DNA of 64,000 nt from UBA1431 sp002329665 (GTDB taxonomy: Bacteria > Bacillota > Clostridia > Christensenellales > UBA1431). This document shows positions 33,056-41,034 of the stretch, piece by piece. A program made the position numbers and the translations under genes. The DNA lies in NCBI GenBank assembly GCA_040772545.1, contig JAXGXY010000001.1:682001-746000 (forward strand), given 5' to 3'. Under the pieces are notes generated by a model, which worked only from the letters and a program-made list of their open reading frames with translations, was not told the origin of the DNA and ran no database searches. How positions within the stretch are numbered: the stretch's first letter is position 1; each line of letters starts with the position of its first letter.

Positions 33056-33076
33056 ACCTGAAAGGAGGTCGATGTC

Positions 33077-33304
33077 ATGCCGGGAGGAGACGGAACGGGC
33101 CCGCTTAGACAGGGTCCCATCGTAGGCGGTGGTGCCGGAAGGGGCAGAGGCGCGAGAGGCCGCATGGGCGGTAATTTGGCCGCCGGGCCGAGCGGATTGT
33201 GCGTTTGCCCGCAATGTGGCGAAGAAGTACCGCATCAGCGGGGGTTGCCCTGCAGCGAGGCGACCTGTCCGAAATGCGGCGCGAAAATGGTGAGAGGCCA
33301 GTGA
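33077..33304 (+). CDS. DUF5320-like Gly-rich N-terminus with C-terminal zinc ribbon
   Basis: A 75-residue protein with the start MPGGDGTGPLRQGPIVGGG, shared with the next two genes, followed by a Gly/Arg-rich stretch. The last ~35 residues are a zinc-ribbon-like knuckle pair: CVCPQCGEEV and CPKCGAKMV. A rare AAAGGAGGTCGATGTC site precedes it. Function unknown. The shared N-terminus and operon position suggest that these small proteins work with the NifX/MinD set, perhaps in metal or cluster handling. Confidence 0.75.
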   Translation: MPGGDGTGPLRQGPIVGGGAGRGRGARGRMGGNLAAGPSGLCVCPQCGEEVPHQRGLPCSEATCPKCGAKMVRGQ

Positions 33305-33337
33305 GCCGTAACGAATAGAAATGGGGAGGCGAGAATA

Positions 33338-33538
33338 ATGCCAAGAGGAGACGGAACGGGACCCATGGGAATGGGCCCGTTAACCGGAAGAGATTTGGGA
33401 TACTGCAGAGGTTTGACAAGGCCCGGGTATACGAATGCCGGAATCGGCATGGGACGGGGCAGAGGCCTTCGCGGGATGTTCCGGGCTTTCGGGTTAAGAA
33501 GGTTTGCCGCGCGCGGAGGCGGCATAAGACGGTATTAA
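33338..33538 (+). CDS. DUF5320-like small Gly/Arg-rich protein, second
   Basis: A 66-residue protein starting MPRGDGTGPMGMGPLTGRDLGYC, the signature of DUF5320, then GIGMGRGRGLRGMFRAFGLRRFAARGGG. It is very basic with many Gly and one Cys in the GYC motif. A GGGGAGG site precedes the ATG. It appears to be a duplicate of the first ~60 residues of the next gene, lacking its C-terminal helix. Confidence 0.75.
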   Translation: MPRGDGTGPMGMGPLTGRDLGYCRGLTRPGYTNAGIGMGRGRGLRGMFRAFGLRRFAARGGGIRRY

Positions 33539-33564
33539 CTGAAAATATTGAAGGAGGTAATAAT

Positions 33565-33885
33565 ATGCCGAGAGGAGACGGAACGGGACCCATGGGAATG
33601 GGGCCGATGACTGGAAGAGGCATGGGCTGGTGTGCGGGCTATGCCGCGCCCGGATACGTCAATTTCGGGTACGGCATGGGACGCGGCCGGGGTTTTCGGA
33701 GGATGCGCCATATGACCGGCCCGGGCTGGGCGCGCTATGGCGCCTACGGATTCGCACCTAACGCCTATCAGGGCCCGGTGTCCGAAATGGACGAAAGGGA
33801 CATCCTGCAAAGCCAGGCCGATTTCCTGGAAAAGGAACTCGAGCAGGTGCGCCGGAGGCTGAAAGGCCTTGAAAAGGACGATTAA
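33565..33885 (+). CDS. DUF5320 protein with C-terminal coiled coil
   Basis: A 106-residue protein: DUF5320 N-terminus (MPRGDGTGPMGMGPMTGRGMGWC, then YGMGRGRGFRRM) followed by a ~35-residue helix (DILQSQADFLEKELEQVRRRLKGLEKDD) that is a clear coiled coil. This is the standard DUF5320 layout, often beside NifX-type genes. The coiled coil suggests oligomerisation. GAAGGAGGT supplies a strong ribosome site. Third of three tandem related genes. Confidence 0.82.
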   Translation: MPRGDGTGPMGMGPMTGRGMGWCAGYAAPGYVNFGYGMGRGRGFRRMRHMTGPGWARYGAYGFAPNAYQGPVSEMDERDILQSQADFLEKELEQVRRRLKGLEKDD

Positions 33886-33963
33886 GCGGCAATGGAAACA
33901 AAGCGGAAAGGAGCACCCCGTCTTCTTTTCCTTACATGAGTTAAGATGATAACGGGGAAGTTT

Positions 33964-33999
33964 CCTGGATGGAGTTTTTATATGAAATCTCCATCCAGG
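33964..33999 (+). terminator. Perfect 11-bp hairpin at the end of the NifX/MinD operon
   Basis: CCTGGATGGAG / CTCCATCCAGG with a 14-base AT-rich loop. The tail is GCGTTTGTT, a weak U-tract, so it may be a pause or processing site between the operon and the radical-SAM gene. Confidence 0.55.
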
Positions 34000-34062
34000 G
34001 CGTTTGTTCATCGAAAAAACGGAACCGGGACGCCATAAATAACCAGGAGAAGGAATACGATT

Positions 34063-34989
34063 ATGATAGTATTCGGCCCAGTGCCGTCAAGACGCCTGGG
34101 GCAAAGCCTTGGCATCAACAATATCCCGCCCAAAACCTGCTCGTATTCGTGCGTGTATTGCCAGATCGGCCGGACAAACCGCATGCGCGCAAAAAGATGT
34201 GAATTCTATAAACCCGAAGAAATATATGCGCAAACGGAAAAGAAACTTACTGATCTTGGAGACGAAAGGGTGGACTATCTCACGTTCGTTCCCGACGGCG
34301 AGCCGACGCTCGATATCAATCTGGGGCGGCATATCGATTCGATGAAGCCCTTTGAAATAAAAATCGCGGTTATCACCAACGCATCGCTGTTGTGGATGGA
34401 CGACGTAAAGGAAGACCTGCAAAAGGCGGACTATGTATCCGTAAAGATAGACGCGGTCGATCGTCGGGCCTGGGAAAAGACGGACCGGCCGCACGGCTCG
34501 CTGACGCTTGAAAAGGTTTTGCGCGGGGTGACGGACTTTGCGAAGCGGTTCGAAGGTACGCTCGTAACGGAAACGATGCTGGTAATGGGATATAACGACG
34601 GTAAGGCACATATAAAAGAGACCGCTGCTTTTATTAAGAGCATTGGGCCCGAAAAAGCGTATCTGCTCGTCCCGACGAGGCCGCCCGCGGAAACGGGCGT
34701 GCTCAGGCCGACGGCGGAGTCGCTGCGAAACGCGTACGATGTTTTTCGTCAAAACGGCCTGCAAGCGGAATGCGTCACGGGGAAAGAAGACGACGGCTTC
34801 TATTTTTCGGACGATGTCGTGAGCGATCTGTTAAGCATCACGTCTGTGCACCCCATGAGGGAGGACGTTGTTGTGGAACTGTTGGAAAAGAGGAACCTTG
34901 ACCGGTCTTTTATCGACCGGCTGGTCGAGAAAAAACTGATCGGCAAGTACGTATACGAAGGAGAAACCTTCTACAAAAGGAATATCTGA
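34063..34989 (+). CDS. Radical SAM protein
   Basis: A 308-residue radical-SAM enzyme with the cluster motif CSYSCVYCQIG (C-x3-C-x2-C) and a GE-type motif PDGEPTLDINL. The N-terminal GPVPSRRLGQSLGINNIPPKTC is typical of the Fe-S oxidoreductase group near NifX/MinD clusters. The C-terminal ~70 residues form a winged-helix-like region (LLSITSVHPMREDVVVELLEKRNLDRSFIDRLVEKKLI). The reaction is unknown. The site AGGAGAAGG precedes the ATG. It could mature a cofactor used by the proteins just upstream. Confidence 0.88.
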   Translation: MIVFGPVPSRRLGQSLGINNIPPKTCSYSCVYCQIGRTNRMRAKRCEFYKPEEIYAQTEKKLTDLGDERVDYLTFVPDGEPTLDINLGRHIDSMKPFEIKIAVITNASLLWMDDVKEDLQKADYVSVKIDAVDRRAWEKTDRPHGSLTLEKVLRGVTDFAKRFEGTLVTETMLVMGYNDGKAHIKETAAFIKSIGPEKAYLLVPTRPPAETGVLRPTAESLRNAYDVFRQNGLQAECVTGKEDDGFYFSDDVVSDLLSITSVHPMREDVVVELLEKRNLDRSFIDRLVEKKLIGKYVYEGETFYKRNI

Positions 34990-35000
34990 AGCGAGGTTGT

Positions 35001-35038
35001 TAAAAATATCGGGGGCAAGAACCGCGTCCTGCCCCCGA
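35001..35038 (-). terminator. Terminator of glycerol dehydrogenase (minus strand)
   Basis: A 9-bp perfect stem TCGGGGGCA / TGCCCCCGA is followed on the minus strand by TATTTTTAAC. It may also serve the radical-SAM gene as a bare hairpin. Confidence 0.6.
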
Positions 35039-35063
35039 ATCGGCGTGGCGCTTGCAACAAAGT

Positions 35064-36173
35064 TTAACCGCGCTTTAACTGTTTCCTTCTTTTCCCAAGC
35101 CCATCGGCCGCGATCATGGCGTGGGCGAGGCTTTCCGCAGTCACTTCGAAACAGTGGTTGTGCGCGAGCGAGCCGGGTCCGGTGACCTTTTCGGCGAACT
35201 GCATGATCTTGTCCCTGTCCACGTCCTTCACGTTCAGGTCTTCGAAACAGACCGGGAGCCCCACTTCGACCAGGAAGTCCACTACCCGGTAGATTTCGGA
35301 CACGGGGAGGTCTTCATCCAGGCACAGCTGCGTGACGATCCCGAACGATACTTTTTCCCCGTGATAAAAATCGTGCGTTTCGTGGAAGAAAGGCAGGTCG
35401 TTCCCGATCGCGTGCGCGCTGCCCAGGCCGCCGCTCTCGAAACCGAGCCCCGACATCAGGATGTTGGCCTCGACACATTTTTCCACCGCCGGGGTAACGG
35501 CCTGAAGCTCGACGGCGCTTTTTGCTTCGACGCCGTATTCGAGCAACGTGTCGTAGCACGCTTTGGCGATGGCCATGACGGCGACGGGCGGAAGTCCTCC
35601 GGCACAGGTAACGGAACGGCCTTTGAAGGATGCCTCCGCTTCGAGCCAGGTTGCCAGGGCGTCCGCCATGCCGGAAATGAAATAACGGGCCGGCGCTCTC
35701 GCGATCACGCCCGTATCCACAATGACGATATCCGGGTTGAATTTCCACAGGTCGAACCCAAGGCAGTCGCCTTCGTCGTTGTACCAGACAGTCAAACCGC
35801 TTGTGGGGGCGTCCGTTCCCGCGATAGTGGGGACGCTGAGCATAGGAAGGTCCAGTTCGGCGGCCGAACCCTTAGCGCAGTCCAGCACCTTCCCTCCGCC
35901 GCAGGCAATGATTACCTCGACGTTGTTGGCCTTCGCGATGCTGGCAAACTCAGCGCTCATTTCGTGGGTGCATTCCCCCGGGAACACTTTCTCAACGAAA
36001 TCGACACCCTCCTTCTTGAGGCTGGGCACCACAATGCCCTCGACGGCAGCTTTGGCACGTTTTCCCCAAACAATCAGCGCTTTCTTTCCGAACAGGCCTG
36101 CATAACGTCCTACGTCGTTGAGTACGCCTTTCCCCTGAATGTACTTCCTCGGTGCGATCATTGAATACTGCAT
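35064..36173 (-). CDS. gldA: Glycerol dehydrogenase
   Basis: A 369-residue member of the iron-containing/GldA alcohol dehydrogenase family (glycerol plus NAD+ gives dihydroxyacetone). NAD-binding GGGKVLDCAK and SVPTIAGTDAPTS are typical of GldA. Metal ligands are expected in the DA of GMADALATW, the His of GLGSAHAIGN and the His of YHGEKVSFG, all present. The site AAGGGGGA precedes the ATG. Upstream, at 36243-36258, ACATTT-GCTC-AAATGT forms a short palindrome that could be an operator. Confidence 0.93.
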   Translation of the reverse strand: MQYSMIAPRKYIQGKGVLNDVGRYAGLFGKKALIVWGKRAKAAVEGIVVPSLKKEGVDFVEKVFPGECTHEMSAEFASIAKANNVEVIIACGGGKVLDCAKGSAAELDLPMLSVPTIAGTDAPTSGLTVWYNDEGDCLGFDLWKFNPDIVIVDTGVIARAPARYFISGMADALATWLEAEASFKGRSVTCAGGLPPVAVMAIAKACYDTLLEYGVEAKSAVELQAVTPAVEKCVEANILMSGLGFESGGLGSAHAIGNDLPFFHETHDFYHGEKVSFGIVTQLCLDEDLPVSEIYRVVDFLVEVGLPVCFEDLNVKDVDRDKIMQFAEKVTGPGSLAHNHCFEVTAESLAHAMIAADGLGKRRKQLKRG

Positions 36174-36242
36174 TTCTGTTCCCCCTTTTCAGGTTAACGT
36201 GTCTATATGTGTCTAAACAACATCTCGGCTTCATTTTATATC

Positions 36243-36258
36243 ACATTTGCTCAAATGT
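36243..36258. promoter_or_regulatory. Possible operator palindrome upstream of gldA
   Basis: ACATTT-GCTC-AAATGT, with a TTTG-CTC-AAA core, lies 70 bases before the gldA start in an AT-rich region. No binding protein can be named; the promoter itself is not clear. Confidence 0.3.
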
Positions 36259-36462
36259 ACATGTCGAATATTCAAGTATTTTCCACATCCGTCGGGGCTG
36301 GCCTTTTCTTTGCTAACCGTTTATTTGACGAAACAGAAGCAACAGGGAATGAACCCGCGGCGGCCTGAACGATGAGATACCTGTTTATCAGCGCCATTCG
36401 AGCCGGGTTTCATGTTATAATTCTATAGATAAAGAAAAATCAGCGGGGGAGGAAGAAGCCTA

Positions 36463-37965
36463 TTGAATGTCCTTACGCATAAACTAAAAGAAGTTTCGTT
36501 CGCTGTGCTTCCGATTACCGTGATCGTAATGCTCCTGAATATTACGGTAGCTCCCGTGGAGATCACGTTTATTCTCCGTTTCCTTCTGGGTGCGCTGTTG
36601 ATCATACTGGGTTTGTCCATTTTCCTCTTCGGTGTCGATCTGGGCATTACGCCTATCGGAAAGGAAGTCGGCACGTCGCTGATCAAGACCAACAAATACT
36701 GGATCGTCGCCGTTGCCGGTTTCTTGCTTGCGTTTTTCGTCTCTTTGGCCGAGCCCGACCTGCACATCCTCGCAAGCCAGGTAGACGCCGTCACCTCAGG
36801 CCTGATCTCAAAGACGAGCATCGTTCTCGTCGTGTCGGTAGGAATAGGGGCCCTTGTTTCTATTGGCCTTATCAGGATCATAAGAAACGTGCCGCTGAAC
36901 ATCGTGCTCACGATCCTTTACGGAACAATCCTGCTTCTTTCGCTTTTTACGTCGAATGAAGCTATAGCGATTTCTTTCGATGCGTCCGGGGCGACCACCG
37001 GCGCTTTGACGGTGCCTTTCATCCTCGCTTTGGCCTTCGGCGTGTCGCGGCTGAAAAAAAACAGCCTGGCATCTGAAAGCGACAGTTTCGGCCTAGTCGC
37101 GATAGCCTCAACGGGGGCCATCGTCGCGGTTATGGTGATGAGCATCGTTTCCGGCGCGAAAGAGATCACGGGGAGCCTTGAGACCGGAGCCGCGCAGTAC
37201 CGGTCGTTCATCGCCCCGTTTGTGGAAAACCTCCCGCGTCTGGCGTTTGAGTCCCTGATCGCGTTGCTTCCTTTGATAGCGATATTCATCGTTTTCCAGA
37301 AGGTTTCGTTGAAATTGTCCAAAAACAGGCTCAGGCGGATGTTTATCGGACTCCTTTATACTTTTATAGGCCTGGTCCTGTTCATGACCGGAGTCCACGC
37401 GGGGTTCATGGATGTCGGGAGAATCATCGGATACGAAGTGGCTCTGCTGGAAAAAAAGACGATCTTCATTTTTACGGGGTTTGCGTTGGGATTATCGACC
37501 ATCCTGGCCGAACCCGCCGTCCACGTCCTGACCAAGAACATCGAAAGGATTACCAGCGGATATATCAAGCGCAAAGCGGTTCTGGCGGCCCTTTCCCTTG
37601 GTGTCGGCTGCGCCGTCGCGTTGTCGTGCCTGAGGATACTTTTACCGGGAGTGGAATTATGGCATTTCCTTTTGCCGGGGTATGCTCTCGCCATCGCCAT
37701 GACATATTTTACGCCAAGGCTGTTCGTCGGCATTGCCTTCGATTCCGGCGGAGTGGCGTCCGGCCCTATGACCGCCACGTTCATACTGGCCTTTACCCAG
37801 GGCGCCGCCGAAGCCGTGGATACGGCGCACGTGCTGATCGACGGCTTCGGCATGATCGCCATGGTGGCTTTGATGCCGTTGATCGCTTTACAGGTGCTCG
37901 GTATTATGTATAAAATGAAGACAAGAAAAGGAGGGCTCGAAGATGATGGCGGAAAATTGCACTAA
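36463..37965 (+). CDS. DUF1538 duplicated membrane protein (putative transporter)
   Basis: A 500-residue integral membrane protein of the DUF1538 family, made of two tandem homologous halves. Each half carries a helix-loop signature: LAEPDLHILASQVDAVTSG (~residues 95-113) and LAEPAVHVLTKNIERITSG (~345-363), and each a second motif SFDASGATTGALTVPFILAL or AFDSGGVASGPMTATFILA. About 12 membrane segments are visible. The inverted or tandem repeat with polar re-entrant loops suggests a transporter, but no substrate is known. It starts with TTG after GGGGGAGG. Its end overlaps the PII-type gene by 23 bases, tying the two functionally. Confidence 0.85.
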   Translation: MNVLTHKLKEVSFAVLPITVIVMLLNITVAPVEITFILRFLLGALLIILGLSIFLFGVDLGITPIGKEVGTSLIKTNKYWIVAVAGFLLAFFVSLAEPDLHILASQVDAVTSGLISKTSIVLVVSVGIGALVSIGLIRIIRNVPLNIVLTILYGTILLLSLFTSNEAIAISFDASGATTGALTVPFILALAFGVSRLKKNSLASESDSFGLVAIASTGAIVAVMVMSIVSGAKEITGSLETGAAQYRSFIAPFVENLPRLAFESLIALLPLIAIFIVFQKVSLKLSKNRLRRMFIGLLYTFIGLVLFMTGVHAGFMDVGRIIGYEVALLEKKTIFIFTGFALGLSTILAEPAVHVLTKNIERITSGYIKRKAVLAALSLGVGCAVALSCLRILLPGVELWHFLLPGYALAIAMTYFTPRLFVGIAFDSGGVASGPMTATFILAFTQGAAEAVDTAHVLIDGFGMIAMVALMPLIALQVLGIMYKMKTRKGGLEDDGGKLH

Positions 37966-38608
37966 CCATGCTTTCGAGCTCTTGACCATAGTGGTCAACG
38001 AAGGCTGCGGGACAAGGATTCTGCATATCGCCCAAAGAAGCGGCGTCTGCGGCGCAACGATCATGCTGGGCAGGGGAACGGTCAATAGCGCAATATTAAA
38101 GCGCCTCGAATTGTACGACGAACAGAAGGAAATCGTGTTGATCCTGGCCGGCAGATCGGTTGCTTTCGAGTTGCTCGACCGCCTTAACGACGAGTACAGG
38201 TTTAACAAGCCGCATCACGGTATAGCTTTTTGCATACCCGTGGCAAGGGTTTACGGCAGCAGAAGCTGTCAACCAAGTGATTGCGGCAACGGAGGTGCGG
38301 ATACCGTCATGTATAATGCGATCTACGTCATAGTCGATGAAGGGAATGCGGAAGCCGTCATAGACGCGGCGACCAAGGCCGGGTCGAGGGGCGGTACCGT
38401 CATCAACGCGCGCGGGTCGGGGATCCACGAGACCAGCAGGCTTTTCAACATGGAAATCGAGCCCGAGAAGGAAATCGTGCTGATCATATCGGAGTCCGGG
38501 GAAACGGAATCCATTGCGTCTTCGATAAGGGACGCCATACAGATCGAAAAACCCGGCAACGGCATCATGTTTGTTCAGGACGTTTCGAGGGTGTACGGCT
38601 TGCGTTAA
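37943..38608 (+). CDS. Tandem PII-domain regulatory protein
   Basis: A 221-residue protein containing two PII-like (GlnB-type ferredoxin-like) domains. Each has the PII core 'G..GgT...GrG....' then a KEIVLI strand and a C-terminal v.RVyG strand: GVCGATIMLGRG...VARVYGS and GSRGGTVINARG...VSRVYGLR. PII proteins bind adenine nucleotides and effectors and gate transporters, as GlnK does AmtB. Fused to a tandem form and co-translated with a DUF1538 membrane protein, it most likely controls that protein; this is inference. The duplication in both partners is striking. The site AAAAGGAGGG precedes the ATG. Confidence 0.85.
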   Translation: MMAENCTNHAFELLTIVVNEGCGTRILHIAQRSGVCGATIMLGRGTVNSAILKRLELYDEQKEIVLILAGRSVAFELLDRLNDEYRFNKPHHGIAFCIPVARVYGSRSCQPSDCGNGGADTVMYNAIYVIVDEGNAEAVIDAATKAGSRGGTVINARGSGIHETSRLFNMEIEPEKEIVLIISESGETESIASSIRDAIQIEKPGNGIMFVQDVSRVYGLR

Positions 38609-38676
38609 CGGCGTGCCATTTGGGTTTCGCGCCGAGGTATCGACAAACCTATCGGATGGTAATATCCGGGCCTATT

Positions 38677-38710
38677 GCCCGTCTTCCCATAATGGAGGGC
38701 GGGCATTTTT
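38677..38710 (+). terminator. Terminator after the DUF1538-PII operon
   Basis: An 11-bp stem GCCCGTCTTCC / GGAGGGCGGGC with two G-U pairs, followed by ATTTTTAG. Confidence 0.7.
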
Positions 38711-38797
38711 AGAGGAATTTTGGGGTTTGCGCAGAATAGTGTACCATAACCCAACAGTAACAACGAGTTTTATTAGGCATACGAAATGAGGATTAAA

Positions 38798-40714
38798 ATG
38801 CAAAACAAGTATGATCCCCTGTTCCGTCCGGGCCGGCTTGGAAGCATGGAACTCAAAAACCGGATCGTGATGGCTCCCGTAAACACTTTCCATGAATACC
38901 TGTCGCCTGAGCTGATCGATTTTTATACGGAACGCGCCCGCGGAGGGGCAGGCATGATCGTTATGGGAAGCCGGTTCACGATGCGGTTGGACCCAAACGC
39001 TCCCGGGATAATGTATCTGGATTCCGACCGGTGCATCCCGATGCTTTATGAACTGGCCGATGCCGTTCACGCGTATGGAGCAAAGATATGCGCGTCGATA
39101 GGTTGCGGCTTCGGGCGCAACGTCCCGCCTGCTGACGGCAGCCCGCCGGTGTCCGCTTCTGCCCTGCCGGCAGCTTACGACCCAAACACCATATGCCGTC
39201 CCTTGTCCGTATACGAAATACAATGCACGGCGGACTCGTTTGCGGAGGCGGCGGAGCGGTGCAGGCGCGCGGGTTTCGACGCCATCGAGATCCAGGCTGA
39301 CAAAGGGGACCTTATCGACCAGTTCATGTCGGAGGCCTGGAATCGGCGCGCAGACGGATACGGCGGCAGCTTCGAAAACCGCATGCGCTTTCCCAAAGAA
39401 ATCCTTGAATCTGTCCGCAAAGGCGTCGGCAGCGGCTTTCCGGTGCTGTTCAGGATGGCCGCGGATCATAAAATCCCAAAGGGACGGGGGCTAATAGAGA
39501 GCATCGCGATAGCGAAGTACCTGGAAGAAGCCGGCGCAGACGCGTTGGATATTGATGCGGGCTGCTATGGTTCCGTCGACTGGCTGTTCCCGACCCGCTA
39601 CCTTGGGGACGCATGCACGCGGGATTTGGCCGCCGCGATCAAAAAACACATCACCGTCCCTGTGCTCAACGCCGGCAACCACACGCCGGATACCGCTCTT
39701 GATGCACTGCAATCCGGGGACATAGATTTTGTGATGCTCGGAAGGGCCCTCGTCGCGGACCCTCAATGGCCAAACAGGCTCATGGAAGGCAAGCCCGAAG
39801 AAATCCGTCCGTGCCTTCGGTGCAACGAATTCTGCGTCAAGGGGCTGTACACGAAAAGGGGCCTCGTCTGCGGGGTCAACGCTCAGGCCGCGCGTGAAAA
39901 GAGATTCGCGTATGCAAAAACGAATGCTCCAAAACGCGTTGCCGTCGTCGGCGGAGGGCTGGCAGGCCTGGAAGCCGCGCGCGCAGCCGCGGACAAAGGG
40001 CACCGGGTCACAGTATTCGAAAAGAAGGAGCGTATCGGCGGATGGTTAGCGGTGGCGTCCTTGTTTAAGACGAAACACGCTCTGTTAACCTGGTACGAAC
40101 TGCAGCTCAAAAAAATGCATGTCGATATCAAACCGAAAACAAAAATAGCACCGGAGTCAGAAGAACTGAGGGATTTCGACGAAATAATCATAGCCGTCGG
40201 CGCGAGGCATCGCCCTTTGCCCATACCGGGTCTGGACGGTGAGAAGGTGGTCGGAGTATACGACACGCATCTTACTCCCTCCAGAATAAAAGGAGACCGG
40301 ATCGTGATACTGGGGGGCGGAATGTCGGGCGTCGACGCGGCCATCCGGGTCTCGGCCGGGGGGAAACAGGTCATCATTTTGGAACAGCATCCCGTCATTG
40401 CCGCGGATGCGTTCTACGTGAACCGCGTATCCATATACGCCAGCATGGCCCAACACAAAATCACGCCGTTATGCAATCACAGGATTGTCAGCGTCACGGA
40501 CGGAGGGGCCGTGGCGGTCAACAGGGAAGCCAGGGAAGTCCTGATCGAAGGAGATACCCTTATTAATGCGCTGGGGATGTTGCCCGATGAAGAACTTGTA
40601 CATTCCATTAAGATGAAATACCCAAACGCGCGGTTGGTCGGCGGCTGCGCGGGAATGCAGAAAACAGGGGATGCCATACGGAACGGATTTTTTGCCGGCT
40701 ATTCGATTCCTTGA
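38798..40714 (+). CDS. NADH:flavin oxidoreductase / 2-enoate reductase-type enzyme
   Basis: A 638-residue multidomain enzyme of the old yellow enzyme / 2,4-dienoyl-CoA reductase / BaiCD group. The N-terminal FMN barrel (~1-335) includes KNRIVMAPV and GGSFENRMRFP; the 4Fe-4S motif is CLRCNEFCVKG...CGVN (~residues 340-365); the C-terminal half is an FAD/NAD(P)H module with VAVVGGGLAGLEAARAAADKG and VILGGGMSGVDAA. Such enzymes reduce C=C bonds of enoates, cinnamate-like acids or steroids, so a link to aromatic amino acid fermentation is possible. The GAGG at 38788 favours ATG 38798 over the in-frame ATG 38786. The GxxxxFGRNVPPADG loop is as in the family. Confidence 0.88.
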   Translation: MQNKYDPLFRPGRLGSMELKNRIVMAPVNTFHEYLSPELIDFYTERARGGAGMIVMGSRFTMRLDPNAPGIMYLDSDRCIPMLYELADAVHAYGAKICASIGCGFGRNVPPADGSPPVSASALPAAYDPNTICRPLSVYEIQCTADSFAEAAERCRRAGFDAIEIQADKGDLIDQFMSEAWNRRADGYGGSFENRMRFPKEILESVRKGVGSGFPVLFRMAADHKIPKGRGLIESIAIAKYLEEAGADALDIDAGCYGSVDWLFPTRYLGDACTRDLAAAIKKHITVPVLNAGNHTPDTALDALQSGDIDFVMLGRALVADPQWPNRLMEGKPEEIRPCLRCNEFCVKGLYTKRGLVCGVNAQAAREKRFAYAKTNAPKRVAVVGGGLAGLEAARAAADKGHRVTVFEKKERIGGWLAVASLFKTKHALLTWYELQLKKMHVDIKPKTKIAPESEELRDFDEIIIAVGARHRPLPIPGLDGEKVVGVYDTHLTPSRIKGDRIVILGGGMSGVDAAIRVSAGGKQVIILEQHPVIAADAFYVNRVSIYASMAQHKITPLCNHRIVSVTDGGAVAVNREAREVLIEGDTLINALGMLPDEELVHSIKMKYPNARLVGGCAGMQKTGDAIRNGFFAGYSIP

Positions 40715-40749
40715 TGCATTACGGCAACCGAAAGATAACCGGGGATGGT

Positions 40750-40783
40750 GCCGGGGGCGATTGATTTCGTTCCCCGGCTTTTT
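40750..40783 (+). terminator. Terminator within the left repeat copy
   Basis: GCCGGGG / CCCCGGC stem with a 15-base loop followed by TTTTT; terminates the enoate-reductase gene. Confidence 0.75.
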
Positions 40784-40849
40784 GTATATTATGAGAGAGA
40801 ATTCAATTCCTTGGCATACGCTGTCCCGATTCAGGTACATATCGCACGC

Positions 40850-40972
40850 TATACTAAAATTGGTGTAGATACTTGTGGAATTTTGGTATATACTGGATTC
40901 GTATTCTATGATACCAAATATCCCGGTATATAAAAAATTCCACATGCAAAGCATCGCTGGATTGCTTTGCAT
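40850..40972 (+). ncRNA. Putative structured RNA in the left repeat copy
   Basis: Four helices can be drawn: TATACTA/TGGTGTA (40850-40867, loop AAAT), an outer stem TGTGGAATT/AATTCCACA (40874-40882 with 40936-40944) enclosing TTTGGTAT/ATACCAAA, and a perfect ATGCAAAGC/GCTTTGCAT hairpin (40944-40972). The right copy keeps all helices; its two changes within them convert U-G to C-G and G-C to G-U. Lying in the 5' region of a glycosyltransferase operon, it could be a leader RNA. The function is unknown. Confidence 0.5.
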
Positions 40973-41034
40973 AATTATGAACGGCTATAAACTTAATTCA
41001 ACTTATTGGGGAAATTGAATGTCGGAGGGTTTTC

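Larger units (their letters stand above)
40735..40997 (+). repeat. Long direct repeat, left copy
   Basis: A ~263-base AT-rich sequence that recurs at 46386-46647 in the same orientation. From 40764 to the end the two copies align without gaps over 234 positions with 10 substitutions, the last 65 bases being identical. It begins with a terminator for the upstream reductase gene and ends 37 bases before the first glycosyltransferase gene. Frames inside it differ mostly at amino-acid-changing positions and are interrupted, so it is noncoding. Confidence 0.92.

Noticed and set aside
40745..40933. Small protein frame inside the left repeat (similar frame at 46362-46640)
   Set aside because: Most differences between the copies change amino acids, the left frame is interrupted, and there is no ribosome site; the conserved feature is the RNA fold.
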